From contig NC_092091.1 of the NCBI RefSeq assembly GCF_045679555.1, positions 79,996,364-80,060,363 of the forward strand: 64,000 nucleotides of DNA, read 5' to 3'. The stretch comes from Salvelinus alpinus. Taxonomy: Eukaryota > Chordata > Actinopteri > Salmoniformes > Salmonidae. A program made the translations under genes and the position numbers. Below the pieces are notes generated by a model. It made no database searches and was not told where the DNA came from. It saw only the letters and a list, made by a program, of their open reading frames with translations. This document shows, piece by piece, positions 31,845 to 42,337 of this stretch (positions within the stretch are counted from its first letter, which is position 1; every line of letters starts with the position of its first letter).

Positions 31845-32011
31845 TTAACCTTTTTCTGCCTCATCAATGCCCCCTCAAAAATGTTTTTGCCGGTTGTTCC
31901 CCTATAGAGAATAAAATGTGCATTTCCAGTTTCCTTAAAGAATAGTCTAGGTGTACGAATCCAATCATACAGAAGAATTAAAAACAATTCAAGTTTATCC
32001 ACAATTCTCCA

Positions 32012-32078
32012 CATTCGATAGCTCAGTTGGTAGAGCAAAGGACCGTAGAACACTAAATGCTGAAATCCGGCTTGAGGA
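32012..32078 (+). pseudogene. Deleted tRNA-Tyr copy 9
   Basis: Same deletion form. Confidence 0.9.
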
Positions 32079-32395
32079 GGACCCTTTTCCTACCTCATAA
32101 ATGCGCCTAAAAGATATACATTTGCCTGTTGTTCGCACATTCCCCAATAGAGAATAAAACGTGCATTTCCAGTTTCCTAATTAAGAAAGAATCCAAGTTA
32201 ACTCACCAAATAGTAAAGAAGAATTCAGAACACCTAGTTCCCTGAAGTAATTTTCCCCAAAATTGTTTACAGACAGATTATTTCCCATCATTCCCATGGC
32301 TGAATGGTCAACGTTGATCAACATCTGGTAAAAAAGATTTAACTCAATGCTACGGTTCAAACATGTACCTTTTGCTCCAATAATTTCATCATGTC

Positions 32396-32484
32396 CCTTC
32401 GATAGCTCAGTTGCTAGAGCGGAGGACTGTAGAATGCTAAATGCTGAAATCCTTAGGTTGCTGGTTCAAATCCGGCTCGAAGGA
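32396..32484 (+). tRNA. tRNA-Tyr (GTA) copy 12
   Basis: G19 to C and C48 to T, the same pair of changes as copy 8 (27942), so these two units are close relatives although four units apart. Confidence 0.72.
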
Positions 32485-32651
32485 TTAACCTTTTTCTGCC
32501 TCATCAATGCGCCCTCAAAAATGTTTTTGCCGGTTGTTCCCCTATAGAGAATAAAATGTGCATTTCCAGTTTCCTTAAACAATAGTCTAGGTGTATGAAT
32601 CCAATCATACAGAAGAATTAAAAACAATTCAAGTTTATCCACAATTCTCCA

Positions 32652-32718
32652 CATTCGATAGCTCAGTTGGTAGAGCAAAGGACCGTAGAACACTAAATGC
32701 TGAAATCCGGCTTGAGGA
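32652..32718 (+). pseudogene. Deleted tRNA-Tyr copy 10
   Basis: Same deletion form; the 3' flank has GAGGACGACC in place of GAGGAGGACC, shared only with copy 11. Confidence 0.9.
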
Positions 32719-33033
32719 CGACCCTTTTCCTACCTCATAAATGCGCCTAAAAGATATACATTTGCCTGTTGTTCGCACATTCCCCAATAGAGAATAAAAC
32801 GTGCATTTCCAGTTTCCTAATTAAGAAAGAATCCAAGTTAACTCACCAAATAGTAAAGAAGAATTCAGAACACCTAGTTCCCTGAAGTATTTTCCCCAAA
32901 ATTGTTTACAGACAGATTATTTCCCATCATTCCCATGGCTGAATGGTCAACGTTGACCAACATCTGGTAAAAAAGATTTAACTCAATGCTACGGTTCAAA
33001 CATGTACCTTTTGCTCCAAAATTTCATCATGTC

Positions 33034-33122
33034 CCTTCGATAGCTCAGTTGGTAGAGCGGAGGACTGTAGAATGCTAAATGCTGAAATCCTTAGGTCGCT
33101 GGTTCAAATCCGGCTCGAAGGT
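33034..33122 (+). tRNA. tRNA-Tyr (GTA) copy 13
   Basis: Canonical except discriminator T. Confidence 0.8.
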
Positions 33123-33290
33123 TTAACCTTTTTCTGCCTCATCAATGCCCCCTCAAAAATACTTTTGCCGGTTGTTCCCCCTATAGAGAATAAAATGTGC
33201 ATTTCCAGTTTCCTTAAAGAATAGTCTAGGTGTACGAATCCAATCATACAGAAGAATTAAAAACAATTCAAGTTTATCCAAAATTCTCCA

Positions 33291-33357
33291 CATTCGATAG
33301 CTCAGTTGGTAGAGCAAAGGACCGTAGAACACTAAATGCTGAAATCCGGCTTGAGGA
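33291..33357 (+). pseudogene. Deleted tRNA-Tyr copy 11
   Basis: Same deletion form, GAGGACGACC flank variant. Confidence 0.9.
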
Positions 33358-33673
33358 CGACCCTTTTCCTACCTCATAAATGCGCCTAAAAGATATACAT
33401 TTGCCTGTTGTTCGCACATTCCCCAATAGAGAATAAAACGTGCATTTCCAGTTTCCTAATTAAGAAAGAATCCAAGTTAACTCACCAAATAGTAAAGAAG
33501 AATTCAGAACACCTAGTTCCCTGAAGTAATTTCCCCCAAAATTGTTTACAGACAGATTATTTCCCATCATTCCCATGGCTGAATGGTCAACGTTGACCAA
33601 CATCTGGTAAAAAAGATTTAACTCAATGCTACGGTTCAAACATGTACCTTTTGCTCCAAAATTTCATCATGTC

Positions 33674-33762
33674 CCTTCGATAGCTCAGTTGGTAGAGCGG
33701 AGGACTGTAGAATGCTAAATGCTGAAATCCTTAGGTCGCTGGTTCAAATCCGGCTCGAAGGA
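33674..33762 (+). tRNA. tRNA-Tyr (GTA) copy 14, canonical
   Basis: Identical in all structural positions to the canonical copy at 31756, including the intron and discriminator A; terminator CTTTTTC. Confidence 0.92.
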
Positions 33763-33930
33763 TTAACCTTTTTCTGCCTCATCAATGCCCCCTCAAAAAT
33801 ACTTTTGCCGGTTGTTCCCCCTATAGAGAATAAAATGTGCATTTCCAGTTTCCTTAAAGAATAGTCTAGGTGTACGAATCCAATCATACAGAAGAATTAA
33901 AAACAATTCAAGTTTATCCACAATTCTCCA

Positions 33931-33997
33931 CATTCGATAGCTCAGTTGGTAGAGCAAAGGACCGTAGAACACTAAATGCTGAAATCCGGCTTGAGGA
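33931..33997 (+). pseudogene. Deleted tRNA-Tyr copy 12
   Basis: Same deletion form; its 3' flank is interrupted 102 bp downstream by TTAA element copy 3. Confidence 0.9.
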
Positions 33998-34103
33998 GGA
34001 CCCTTTTCCTAACTCATAAATGCGCCTAAAAGATATACATTTGCCTGTTGTTCGCACATTCCCCAATAGAGAATAAAACGTGCATTTCCAGGTTCCTAAT
34101 TAA

Positions 34104-35921
34104 CCTTTTGTCAATAGGGGGAGCTGTTAGCATTATTTTTTTTTTTACATTTCCAAATTAAACTGCCTCGTACTCAATTCTTGATCGTACAATATGCATA
34201 TTATTGTTATTATTGGATAGAAAACAGTCTATAGTTTCTATAGGAGTTGAAATTTTGTCTCTGAGTGGTACAGAACAATTTCTACAGCACTTTTCATGAC
34301 AGGGTTCAGATTTCAGAAATTTTTACCTCTGATCTGGGGTCTGTTTATAAGGCCACAGTGAATGCTATGAAGAAACCGACACTACCTACGTCTTCCTCTG
34401 GGTGTCTGTACGTCATCACGTTTTCAATGAACTCTATGGGACGTTCACAGCCATTATAAATGACAAAAATGTACAGAGACCCCTCTTTCTCAACGTGCGC
34501 CTCAAGCGTGAAGGCCATCGGACCTGCATCGTTCCAAATCGTTTTCTAACCAGCAGTATTTCTCCGGTCATGTTTTCAGTCGTTATAGTTGTTAAAAACA
34601 TCATAAGGTAGTGAATTTTAACCGTTTTATAGCAATTTATATCCGTTTAGTGCGATTCTGAGGAATTTATTTGTCGTGCACTTTCTAGCTTTGGGAACGT
34701 TTCGCGGTCTCGGTCGTTGTTAGTGGACATTTCGAAGGACAGAGGACATCTATCGACCAAAAGACGTTTATAACATAGAAAGGATACATTGCCCAAGAAT
34801 ATGATGGAAGATCAGCTCAAAGTAAGCAATATTTAATATGATAAACCGTGTTTCTGTCGAAATATTTTAAACGCATACATCGCCATTTTGTTTGGTATAG
34901 CTTCACTTGGCCAACCCTGTATTGAAAAGTAAGGATAATTTTAAAAATGTAAATCAGCGGTTGCATTAAGAACTAATTTGTCTTTCGATTCCTGTCAACC
35001 CTGTATTTTTTAGTCAAGTATATGATTAGCTTTTAATTAAACTAGATCACTCTGATAGATGACGTCAGACATATTGAGGCTTGATTTCCTAGTATTTTCA
35101 TTGTGTAACCACGGTTTTGTATGGCTAAATATGCACCTTTTCGAACAAACTGTATATGTATGTTGTAAAATGATGTTACAGGAGTGTCATCGGAAGAATT
35201 CTGAGAAGGTTAGTGAAAAAATTAATATCTTTTGGCGGTGATTACGTTATAGCGCTCTTTGCCTGGAATCGATGCTCTGGTAACGTTTTCACATGTGGTA
35301 TGCTAACTTATCGATTTATTGTGTTTTCGCTGTAAAACGCTTAGAAAATCTGAAATATTGTCTGGAATCACAAGATCTGGGTCTTTCCATTGCTATGCTT
35401 TGTCTATTCTTATGAAATGTTTTATGATGAGTAAATTGGTCATACACGTTGCTCTATCTAGTAATTCTAGTGGATTTGTGATGGTCGGTGCAATTGTAAA
35501 CTGTGATTTCTACCTGAAATATGCACTTTTTTCTAACAAAAACTATCCTATACCATGAATATGTTATCAGACTGTCATCTGATGGTTTTTTTTATAGGTT
35601 ATTGGCTATCAATATCTTAGTTGAGCCGAATTGGTGATAGCACCTGAAGGAGTAAGAAACTGATGGAGTTAGAATAGTGGTGTATTTTGCTAACGTGTTT
35701 AGCTAATAGATTTACATATTTTGTCTTCCCTGTAAAACATTTTAAAAATCTGAAATGGTGGCTTTATTCACAAGATCTGTATCTTTCATCTGGTGTCTTG
35801 GACTTGTGATTTAATGATATTTAGATGCTACTATCTACTTCTGAAGCTATGCTATCTATGCTAATCAGTGTGTGGGGGGTGGGGGGTGCTCCCGGATCCG
35901 GGTTTCTGAGGCAGTAAAAGG
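34104..35921 (+). mobile_element. TTAA element copy 3 (family B), non-autonomous
   Basis: 1,818 bp between TTAA duplications (34100-34103 and 35922-35925). Ends are CCTTTTGTCAATAGGGGG and GAGGCAGTAAAAGG, so CCTTTT is inverted as AAAAGG, close to the piggyBac-type CCYTTT end. The empty site CCTAATTAAGAAAG exists in the other units. It shares CCTCGTACTCAATTCTTG and the CTGTAAAAC repeats with families A and C but is clearly diverged. No transposase ORF. Confidence 0.82.
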
Positions 35922-36136
35922 TTAAGAAAGAATCCAAGTTAACTCACCAAATAGTAAAGAAGAATTCAGAACACCTAGTTCCCTGAAGTAATTTTCCCCA
36001 AAATTGTTTACAGACAGATTATTTCCCATCATTCCCATGGCTGAATGGTCAACGTTGATCAACATCTGGTAGAAAAGATTTAACTCAATGCTACGGTTCA
36101 AACATGTACCTTTTGCTCCAACAATTTAATCATATC

Positions 36137-36225
36137 CTTTCGATAGCTCAGTTGGTAGAGCGGAGGACTGTAGAATACTAAATGCTGAAATCCTTAGGTC
36201 TCTGGTTCAAATCCGTCTCGAAGGA
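36137..36225 (+). tRNA. tRNA-Tyr (GTA) copy 15, damaged
   Basis: The acceptor begins CTTTCGA (C2 to T, still G-U pairable), but the T stem has G49 to T and G64 to T, breaking two pairs. Confidence 0.62.
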
Positions 36226-36320
36226 TTAACCTTTTTCTGCCTCATCAATGCGCCCTCAAAAATATTTTTGCCGGTTGTTCCCCCTATAGAGAATAAAATG
36301 TGCATTTCCAGTTTCCTTAA

Positions 36321-38133
36321 CCTGATGAGGACAGGGGGTGCTGTTTTCACTTTTGGGGAAAATCGTATCCAATTTAAACGGCCTCGTACTCAATTCTTGC
36401 TCGTACAATATGCATATTATTATTACTATTGGATAGAAAACACTCTCTAGTTTCTAAAACCGTTTGAATTTTGTCTGTGGGTAAAACAGAACTCTTTTGG
36501 CAGCAGTCTGAAATCTATCTTCTATTCAAGTGACTGCCTATAAATGGGCATGATACGTATGACTATACGTGCACGTCATACGCCTTCACCCGGATGTCAA
36601 GAGGAAGTGAGAGGAAAAATGAGTTGATTATCTCTGTCTGACGTTGAATTAACCATCTTGGAACAACGTGTCCCCCATTTTCTGTTGTCTGCAAGGCGCG
36701 TGGGGGGACCTGTTATTGCCTACTGGAAACCTGTCGTTATGGTCGAATATGAGCTCCGGCTTTGAATTTATTTGATACATGTTACAATATCATCCTAAAG
36801 TATGTTTTTTCAATATAGTTTCATTAGATTATTTAACTTTATTCGGGACGTTCGGCTTGTTGCGTTGTTCGACTTTGTTGACGTTGGAGAGCTTAGCGCT
36901 GCATGGCCAGTGTGCTTGCTAATTCAAGAGGGAAAGAGGACGTTCTGAATCCAAAACAACGACGTTCTGGACAAAGGACCCCTTGTACAACATTCTGATA
37001 GAAGATCAGCAAAAGTAGGAACCATTTTGTGATGCTATTTCATATATCTGTCGAACTGTGTACTAGTAGCTTTGCGCTCAGGTTTTGGTTATTCCCTTAC
37101 CATAACTAAGTCTTATGTCGTAATGAAGATATTTTTAGAATTCTAACACTGCGATTGCATTAAGAACTAATGGATCTATCGTTTCCTATACAACATGTAT
37201 TTTTTTGTAATGTTTATGAATAGCTATTTGGTCAGAATAGGTGAGAGTCTAATAGAAATATCTGCACATTCTGGGAAAAAGATGCTACGTTAGCACGTTA
37301 TGCTACGTTATGCTACGTTGTATAACCACGGATTTCAGCTCTAAATATGCACATTTTCGAACAAAACATAAGTGTATGTATAACCTGATGTTACAGGACT
37401 GTCATCTGAGGAAGGTTTATGAAGGTTAGTGAAATTTAATATCTTTTGCTGGTTTATTCGCTATCGCTAACGTGCCTTGATGAATGAATGCGGTAGTGTG
37501 GTAGGCTATTGTAGTAAGCTAATATAATGCTATATTGTGTTTTCGCTGTAAAACACTTAGAAAATCTGAAATATTGGCTGTATTCACAAGATCTTTGTCT
37601 TTAATTTGCTATACACCATGTATTTTTCAGAAATGTTTTATGATGAGTATTTCGGTATGTCACGTTGGTGTCTGTAATTATTCTGGCTGCTTTCGGTGCA
37701 ATTTCTGATTGTAGCCGCAATGTAAACTATGATTTATACCTGAAATATGCACATTTTTCGAACAAAACATAGATTTATTGTATAACATGTTATAAGACTG
37801 TCATCTGATTAAGTTGTTTCTTGGTTTCTTTGGTTTGTTCTAGGTTAGTTTGGTTGATTTTGATTTTGCTACCTGTGCTGTGAAAAATGTCTGTGCTTTT
37901 TTCTATTTGTTGGTGAGCTAACATAAATATATATTGTGTTTTCCCTGTAAAACATTTAAAAAATCGGACATGTTGGCTGGATTCACAAGATGTGTATCTT
38001 TCATTAGCTGTATTGGACTTGTTAATGTGTGAAAGTTAAATATTTCTAAAACAATATATTTTGAATTTCGCGCTCTGCCTTTTCAGTGGAATGTGGGAGG
38101 AGTTCCGCTAGCGGAACGCCGGGGTTAGAAAGG
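36321..38133 (+). mobile_element. TTAA element copy 4 (family C), non-autonomous
   Basis: 1,813 bp starting CCTGATGAGGACAGGGGG and ending CCGGGGTTAGAAAGG, with TTAA at 36317-36320 and 38134-38137. The right end has the perfect palindrome GTTCCGCTAGCGGAAC. It lacks about 28 bp near 36500 that copy 5 has. No transposase ORF; the internal CTGTAAAACA repeats are related to family A. Confidence 0.85.
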
Positions 38134-38137
38134 TTAA

Positions 38138-39997
38138 CCTGATGAGGACAGGGGGTGCTGTTTTCACTTTTGGGGAAAATCGTATCCAATTTAAACGGCC
38201 TCGTACTCAATTCTTGCTCGTACAATATGCATATTATTATTACTATTGGATAGAAAACACTCTCTAGTTTCTAAAACCGTTTGAATTTTGTCTGTGGGTA
38301 AAACAGAACTCTTTTGGCAGCACACTTTGTGACCAGGAAGTGGAAAGTCTGAAATCTATCTTCTATTCAAGTGACTGCCTATAAATGGGCATGATACGTA
38401 TGACTATACGTGCACGTCATACGCCTTCACCCGGATGTCAAGAGGAAGTGAGAGGAAAAATTAGTTGATTATCTCTGTCTGACGTTGAATTAACCATCTT
38501 GGAACAACGTGTCCCCCATTTTCTGTTGTCTGCAAGGCGCGTGGGGGGACCTGTTATTTTGCCTACTGGAAACCTGTCGTTATGGTCGAATATGAGCTCC
38601 GACTTTGAATTTATTTGATACATGTTACAATATCATCCTAAAGTATGTTTTTTCAATATAGTTTCATTAGATTATTTAACTTTATTCGGGACGTTCGGCG
38701 TGTTGCGTTGTTCGACTTTGTTGACGTTGGAGAGCTTAGCGCTGCATGACCAGTGTGCTTGCTAATTCAAGAGGGAAAGAGGACGTTCTGAATCCAAAAC
38801 AACGACGTTCTGGACAAAGGACCCCTTGTACAACATTCTGATAGAAGATCAGCAAAAGTAGGAACCATTTTGTGATGCTATTTCATATATCTGTCGAACT
38901 GTGTACTAGTAGCTTTGCGCTCAGGTTTTGGTTATTCCCTTACCATAACTAAGTCTTATGTCGTAATGAAGATATTTTTAGAATTCTAACACTGCGATTG
39001 CATTAAGAACTAATGGATCTATCGTTTCCTATACAACATGTCTTTTTTTGTAATGTTTATGAATAGCTATTTGGTCAGAATAGGTGAGAGTCTAATAGAA
39101 ATATCTGCACATTCTGGGAAAAAGATGCTACGTTAGCACGTTATGCTACGTTATGCTACGTTGTATAACCACGGATTTCAGCTCTAAATATGCACATTTT
39201 CGAACAAAACATAAGTGTATGTATAACCTGATGTTACAGGACTGTCATCTGAGGAAGGTTTATGAAGGTTAGTGAAATGTAATATCTTTTGCTGGTTTAT
39301 TCGCTAACGCTAACGTGCCTATTGCTATCGCTAACGTGCCTTGATGAATGAATGCGGTAGTGTGGTAGGCTATTGTAGTAAGCTAATATAATGCTATATT
39401 GTGTTTTCGCTGTAAAACACTTAGAAAATCTGAAATATTGGCTGTATTCACAAGATCTTTGTCTTTAATTTGCTATACACCATGTATTTTTCAGAAATGT
39501 TTTATGATGAGTATTTCGGTATGTCACGTTGGTGTCTGTAATTATTCTGGCTGCTTTCGGTGCAATTTCTGATTGTAGCCGCAATGTAAACTATGATTTA
39601 TACCTGAAATATGCACATTTTTCGAACAAAACATAGATTTATTGTATAACATGTTATAAGACTGTCATCTGATTAAGTTGTTTCTTGGTTTCTTTGGTTT
39701 GTTCTAGGTTAGTTTGGTTGATTTTGATTTTGCTACCTGTGCTGTGAAAAATGTCTGTGCTTTTTTCTATTTGTTGGTGAGCTAACATAAATATATATTG
39801 TGTTTTCCCTGTAAAACATTAAAAAAATCGGACATGTTGGCTGGATTCACAAGATGTGTATCTTTCATTAGCTGTATTGGACTTGTTAATGTGTGAAAGT
39901 TAAATATTTCTAAAAAAATATCTTTTGAATTTTGCGCTCTGCCTTTTCAGTGGAATGTGGGAGGAGTTCCGCTAGCGGAATGCCGGGGTTAGAAAGG
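38138..39997 (+). mobile_element. TTAA element copy 5 (family C), tandem partner
   Basis: 1,860 bp, same orientation as copy 4 and nearly identical to it. It shares the central TTAA with copy 4 and ends at TTAA 39998-40001, followed by AGAATAGTC of the array unit. It has an extra short duplication near 39300-39330 (CGCTAACG words), and the terminal palindrome has one mismatch (GCGGAATG). Confidence 0.85.
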
Positions 39998-40074
39998 TTA
40001 AAGAATAGTCTAGGTGTACGAATCCAATCATACAGAAGAATTAAAAACAATTCAAGTTTATCCACAATTCTCCA

Positions 40075-40141
40075 CATTCGATAGCTCAGTTGGTAGAGCA
40101 AAGGACCGTAGAACACTAAATGCTGAAATCCGGCTTGAGGA
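40075..40141 (+). pseudogene. Deleted tRNA-Tyr copy 13
   Basis: Same deletion form, to the right of the family C dimer. Confidence 0.9.
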
Positions 40142-40459
40142 GGACCCTTTTCCTACCTCATAAATGCGCCTAAAAGATATACATTTGCCTGTTGTTCGCA
40201 CATTCCCCAATAGAGAATAAAACGTGCATTTCCAGTTTCCTAATTAAGAAAGAATCCAAGTTAACTCACCAAATAGTAAAGAAGAATTCAGAACACCTAG
40301 TTCCCTGACGTAATTTTGCCCCAAAATTGTTTACAGACAGATTATTTCCCATCATTCCCATGGCTGAATGGTCAACGTTGATCAACATCTGGTAAAAAAG
40401 ATTTAACTCAATGCTACGGTTCAAACATGTACCTTTTGCTCCAATAATTTCATCATGTC

Positions 40460-40548
40460 CCTTCGATAGCTCAGTTGGTAGAGCGGAGGACTGTAGAATA
40501 CTGAATGCTAATATCCTTAGGTCGCTGGTTCAAATCCGGCTCGAAGGA
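40460..40548 (+). tRNA. tRNA-Tyr (GTA) copy 16, canonical
   Basis: Structurally canonical with discriminator A and a variant intron (AATACTGAATGCTAAT). Its 3' flank GGAGGACCC is like copies 1 and 3 at the left end of the array, so both edges keep an older flank form. Confidence 0.9.
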
Positions 40549-40716
40549 GGACCCTTTTTCTGCCTCATCAATGCGCCCCCAAAAATATTTTTGCCTGTTG
40601 TTCCCCCTATAGAGAATAAAATGTGCATTTCCAGTTTCCTTAAAGAATAGTCTAGGTGTACGAATCCAATCATACAGAAGAATTAAAAACAATTCAAGTT
40701 TATCCACAATTCTCCA

Positions 40717-40783
40717 CATTCGATAGCTCAGTTGGTAGAGCAAAGGACCGTAGAACACTAAATGCTGAAATCCGGCTTGAGGA
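40717..40783 (+). pseudogene. Deleted tRNA-Tyr copy 14
   Basis: Same deletion form; last deleted copy. Confidence 0.9.
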
Positions 40784-41100
40784 GGACCCTTTTCCTACCT
40801 CATAAATGCGCCTAAAAGATATACATTTGCCTGTTGTTCGCACATTCCCCAATAGAGAATAAAACGTGCATTTCCAGTTTCCTAATTAAGAAAGAATCCA
40901 AGTTAACTCACCAAATAGTAAAGAAGAATTCAGAACACCTAGCACCCTGAAGTAATTTTCCCCAAAATTGTTTACAGACAGATTATTTCCCATCATTCCC
41001 ATGGCTGAATGGTCAACGTTGATCAACATCTGGTAAAAAAGATTTAACTCAATGCTACGGTTCAAACATGTACCTTTTGCTCCAATAATTTCATCATGTC

Positions 41101-41189
41101 CCTTCGATAGCTCAGTTGGTAGAGCGGAGGACTGTAGAATGCAAAATGCTGAAATCCTTAGGTCGCTGGTTCAAATCCGGCTCGAAGGA
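41101..41189 (+). tRNA. tRNA-Tyr (GTA) copy 17, canonical, array edge
   Basis: Structurally canonical, intron AATGCAAAATGCTGAA. The unit breaks off 7 bp after the gene (GATTAACCTTATC), so the usual TTTTT terminator is missing; transcription may run into the 25-bp minisatellite. Confidence 0.85.
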
Positions 41190-41198
41190 TTAACCTTA

Positions 41199-41525
41199 TC
41201 TGCTAACCATGTGACCAATAACATCTGCTAACCATGTGACCATTAACATCTGCTAACCATGTGACCAATAACATATGCTAACCATGTGACCAATAACATC
41301 TGCTAACCATGTGACCATTAACATCTGCTAACCATGTGACCAATAACATCTGTTAACCATGTGACCATTAATATCTGCTAACCATGTGACCAATAACATC
41401 TGCTAACCATGTGATCAATAACATCTGCTAACCATGTGACCAATAACATCTGCTAACCATGTGACCAATAACATCTGCTAACCATGTGACCAATAACATC
41501 TGCTAACCATGTGACCATTAACATT
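41199..41525. repeat. 25-bp minisatellite
   Basis: About 13 copies of CTGCTAACCATGTGACCAAT plus AACAT. The unit resembles the 3' tail of fish L2-type LINEs, so it may have grown from a LINE end. Confidence 0.93.
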
Positions 41526-41846
41526 TGAACGTTAGTTTATCTCGGTTTCATTTCGTTGGAATTTATCAAGTCACGAAAACGTGTTCTTCCCTTTCTCATA
41601 CCCCTGAAATAAAATAAGAGTTGACATTTAACGGCGTCACAGATTATTTCACATGGCTTTTTTTTCACGTGGTTTTTGCCGGAAGTTGATTTTTTTTGTT
41701 GTAGTTTACGTTGTCTAGCTAGCTATTAGTTACCTGACTTTTATATATTTATTTGAAAGGACATGACGGCATACATAAAAGGATAATTCATTCGAATGGT
41801 TTTAGCTTCAATCATGTTTTATCTTTGTTGGTGATTTGTTGAAAAA
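41526..41846. other. Non-repetitive region, no gene assigned
   Basis: AT-rich single-copy sequence. It includes GCCGGAAGTTGA at about 41679, an ETS-type promoter word, and a short ATG frame at 41763 that ends after seven codons. No coding exon recognised. Confidence 0.5.
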
Positions 41847-42337
41847 CCTCATGCCTTAACTCATTCTGTTATGTTTTGTTAAAAGCATGACTTACTGTTA
41901 TTGTGGAACCTCATGCCTTAACTCATTCTGTTATGTTTTGTTAAAAGCATGACTTACTGTTATTGTGGAACCTCATGCCTTAACTCATTCTGTTATGTTT
42001 TGTTAAAAGCATGACTTACTGTTATTGTGGAACCTCATGCCTTAACTCATTCTGTTATGTTTTGTTAACAGCGTGACTTACTGTTATTGTGGAACCTCAT
42101 GCCTTAACTCATTCTGTTATGTTTTGTTAAAAGCATGACTTACTGTTATTGTGGAACCTCATGCCTTAACTCATTCTGTTATGTTTTGTTAAAAGCATGA
42201 CTTACTGTTATTGTGGAACCTCATGCCTTAACTCATTCTGTTATGTTTTGTTAAAAGCATGACTTACTGTTATTGTGGAACCTCATGCCTTAACTCATTC
42301 TGTTATGTTTTGTTAAAAGCATGACTTACTGTTATAC
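41847..42337. repeat. 62-bp minisatellite
   Basis: Eight copies of AACCTCATGCCTTAACTCAT...GACTTACTGTTATTGTGG, one with AACAGCGTG instead of AAAAGCATG. Confidence 0.95.

Larger units (their letters stand above)
22770..41196 (+). repeat. Dimeric tRNA-Tyr gene array, 17 gene-like + 14 deleted copies
   Basis: The unit is about 640 bp: a tRNA-Tyr gene, 100 bp of 3' flank ending CCAGTTTCCTTAAAGAATAG, 75 bp of spacer, a deleted tRNA-Tyr copy, a paralogous 3' flank ending CCAGTTTCCTAATTAAGAAAG, then 340 bp that includes a Tc1 inverted-repeat remnant. Consecutive gene starts from 25383 on are 638-642 bp apart once the TTAA elements are removed. The two halves share similar 3' flanks, so the dimer arose from a shorter monomer. 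The first part (23.4-25.4 kb) is irregular and includes two Tc1 halves. The recurring minus-strand 75-codon frames are antisense artefacts. Confidence 0.95.

Noticed and set aside
34265-34611. 64- and 69-codon frames in TTAA element copy 3
   Set aside because: No family resemblance and absent from related elements as open frames.
23960-40758. Recurring minus-strand 65-96-codon frames (MFYGPLLYQLSYRMW...)
   Set aside because: Antisense of the deleted tRNA-Tyr copy and its spacer; recurrence simply follows the array period.
22770-41196. CRISPR-like array or a SINE cluster
   Set aside because: Units are long, contiguous and without variable spacers. The tRNA part keeps its intron and pol III terminator, and there are no SINE tails or target duplications around each unit.
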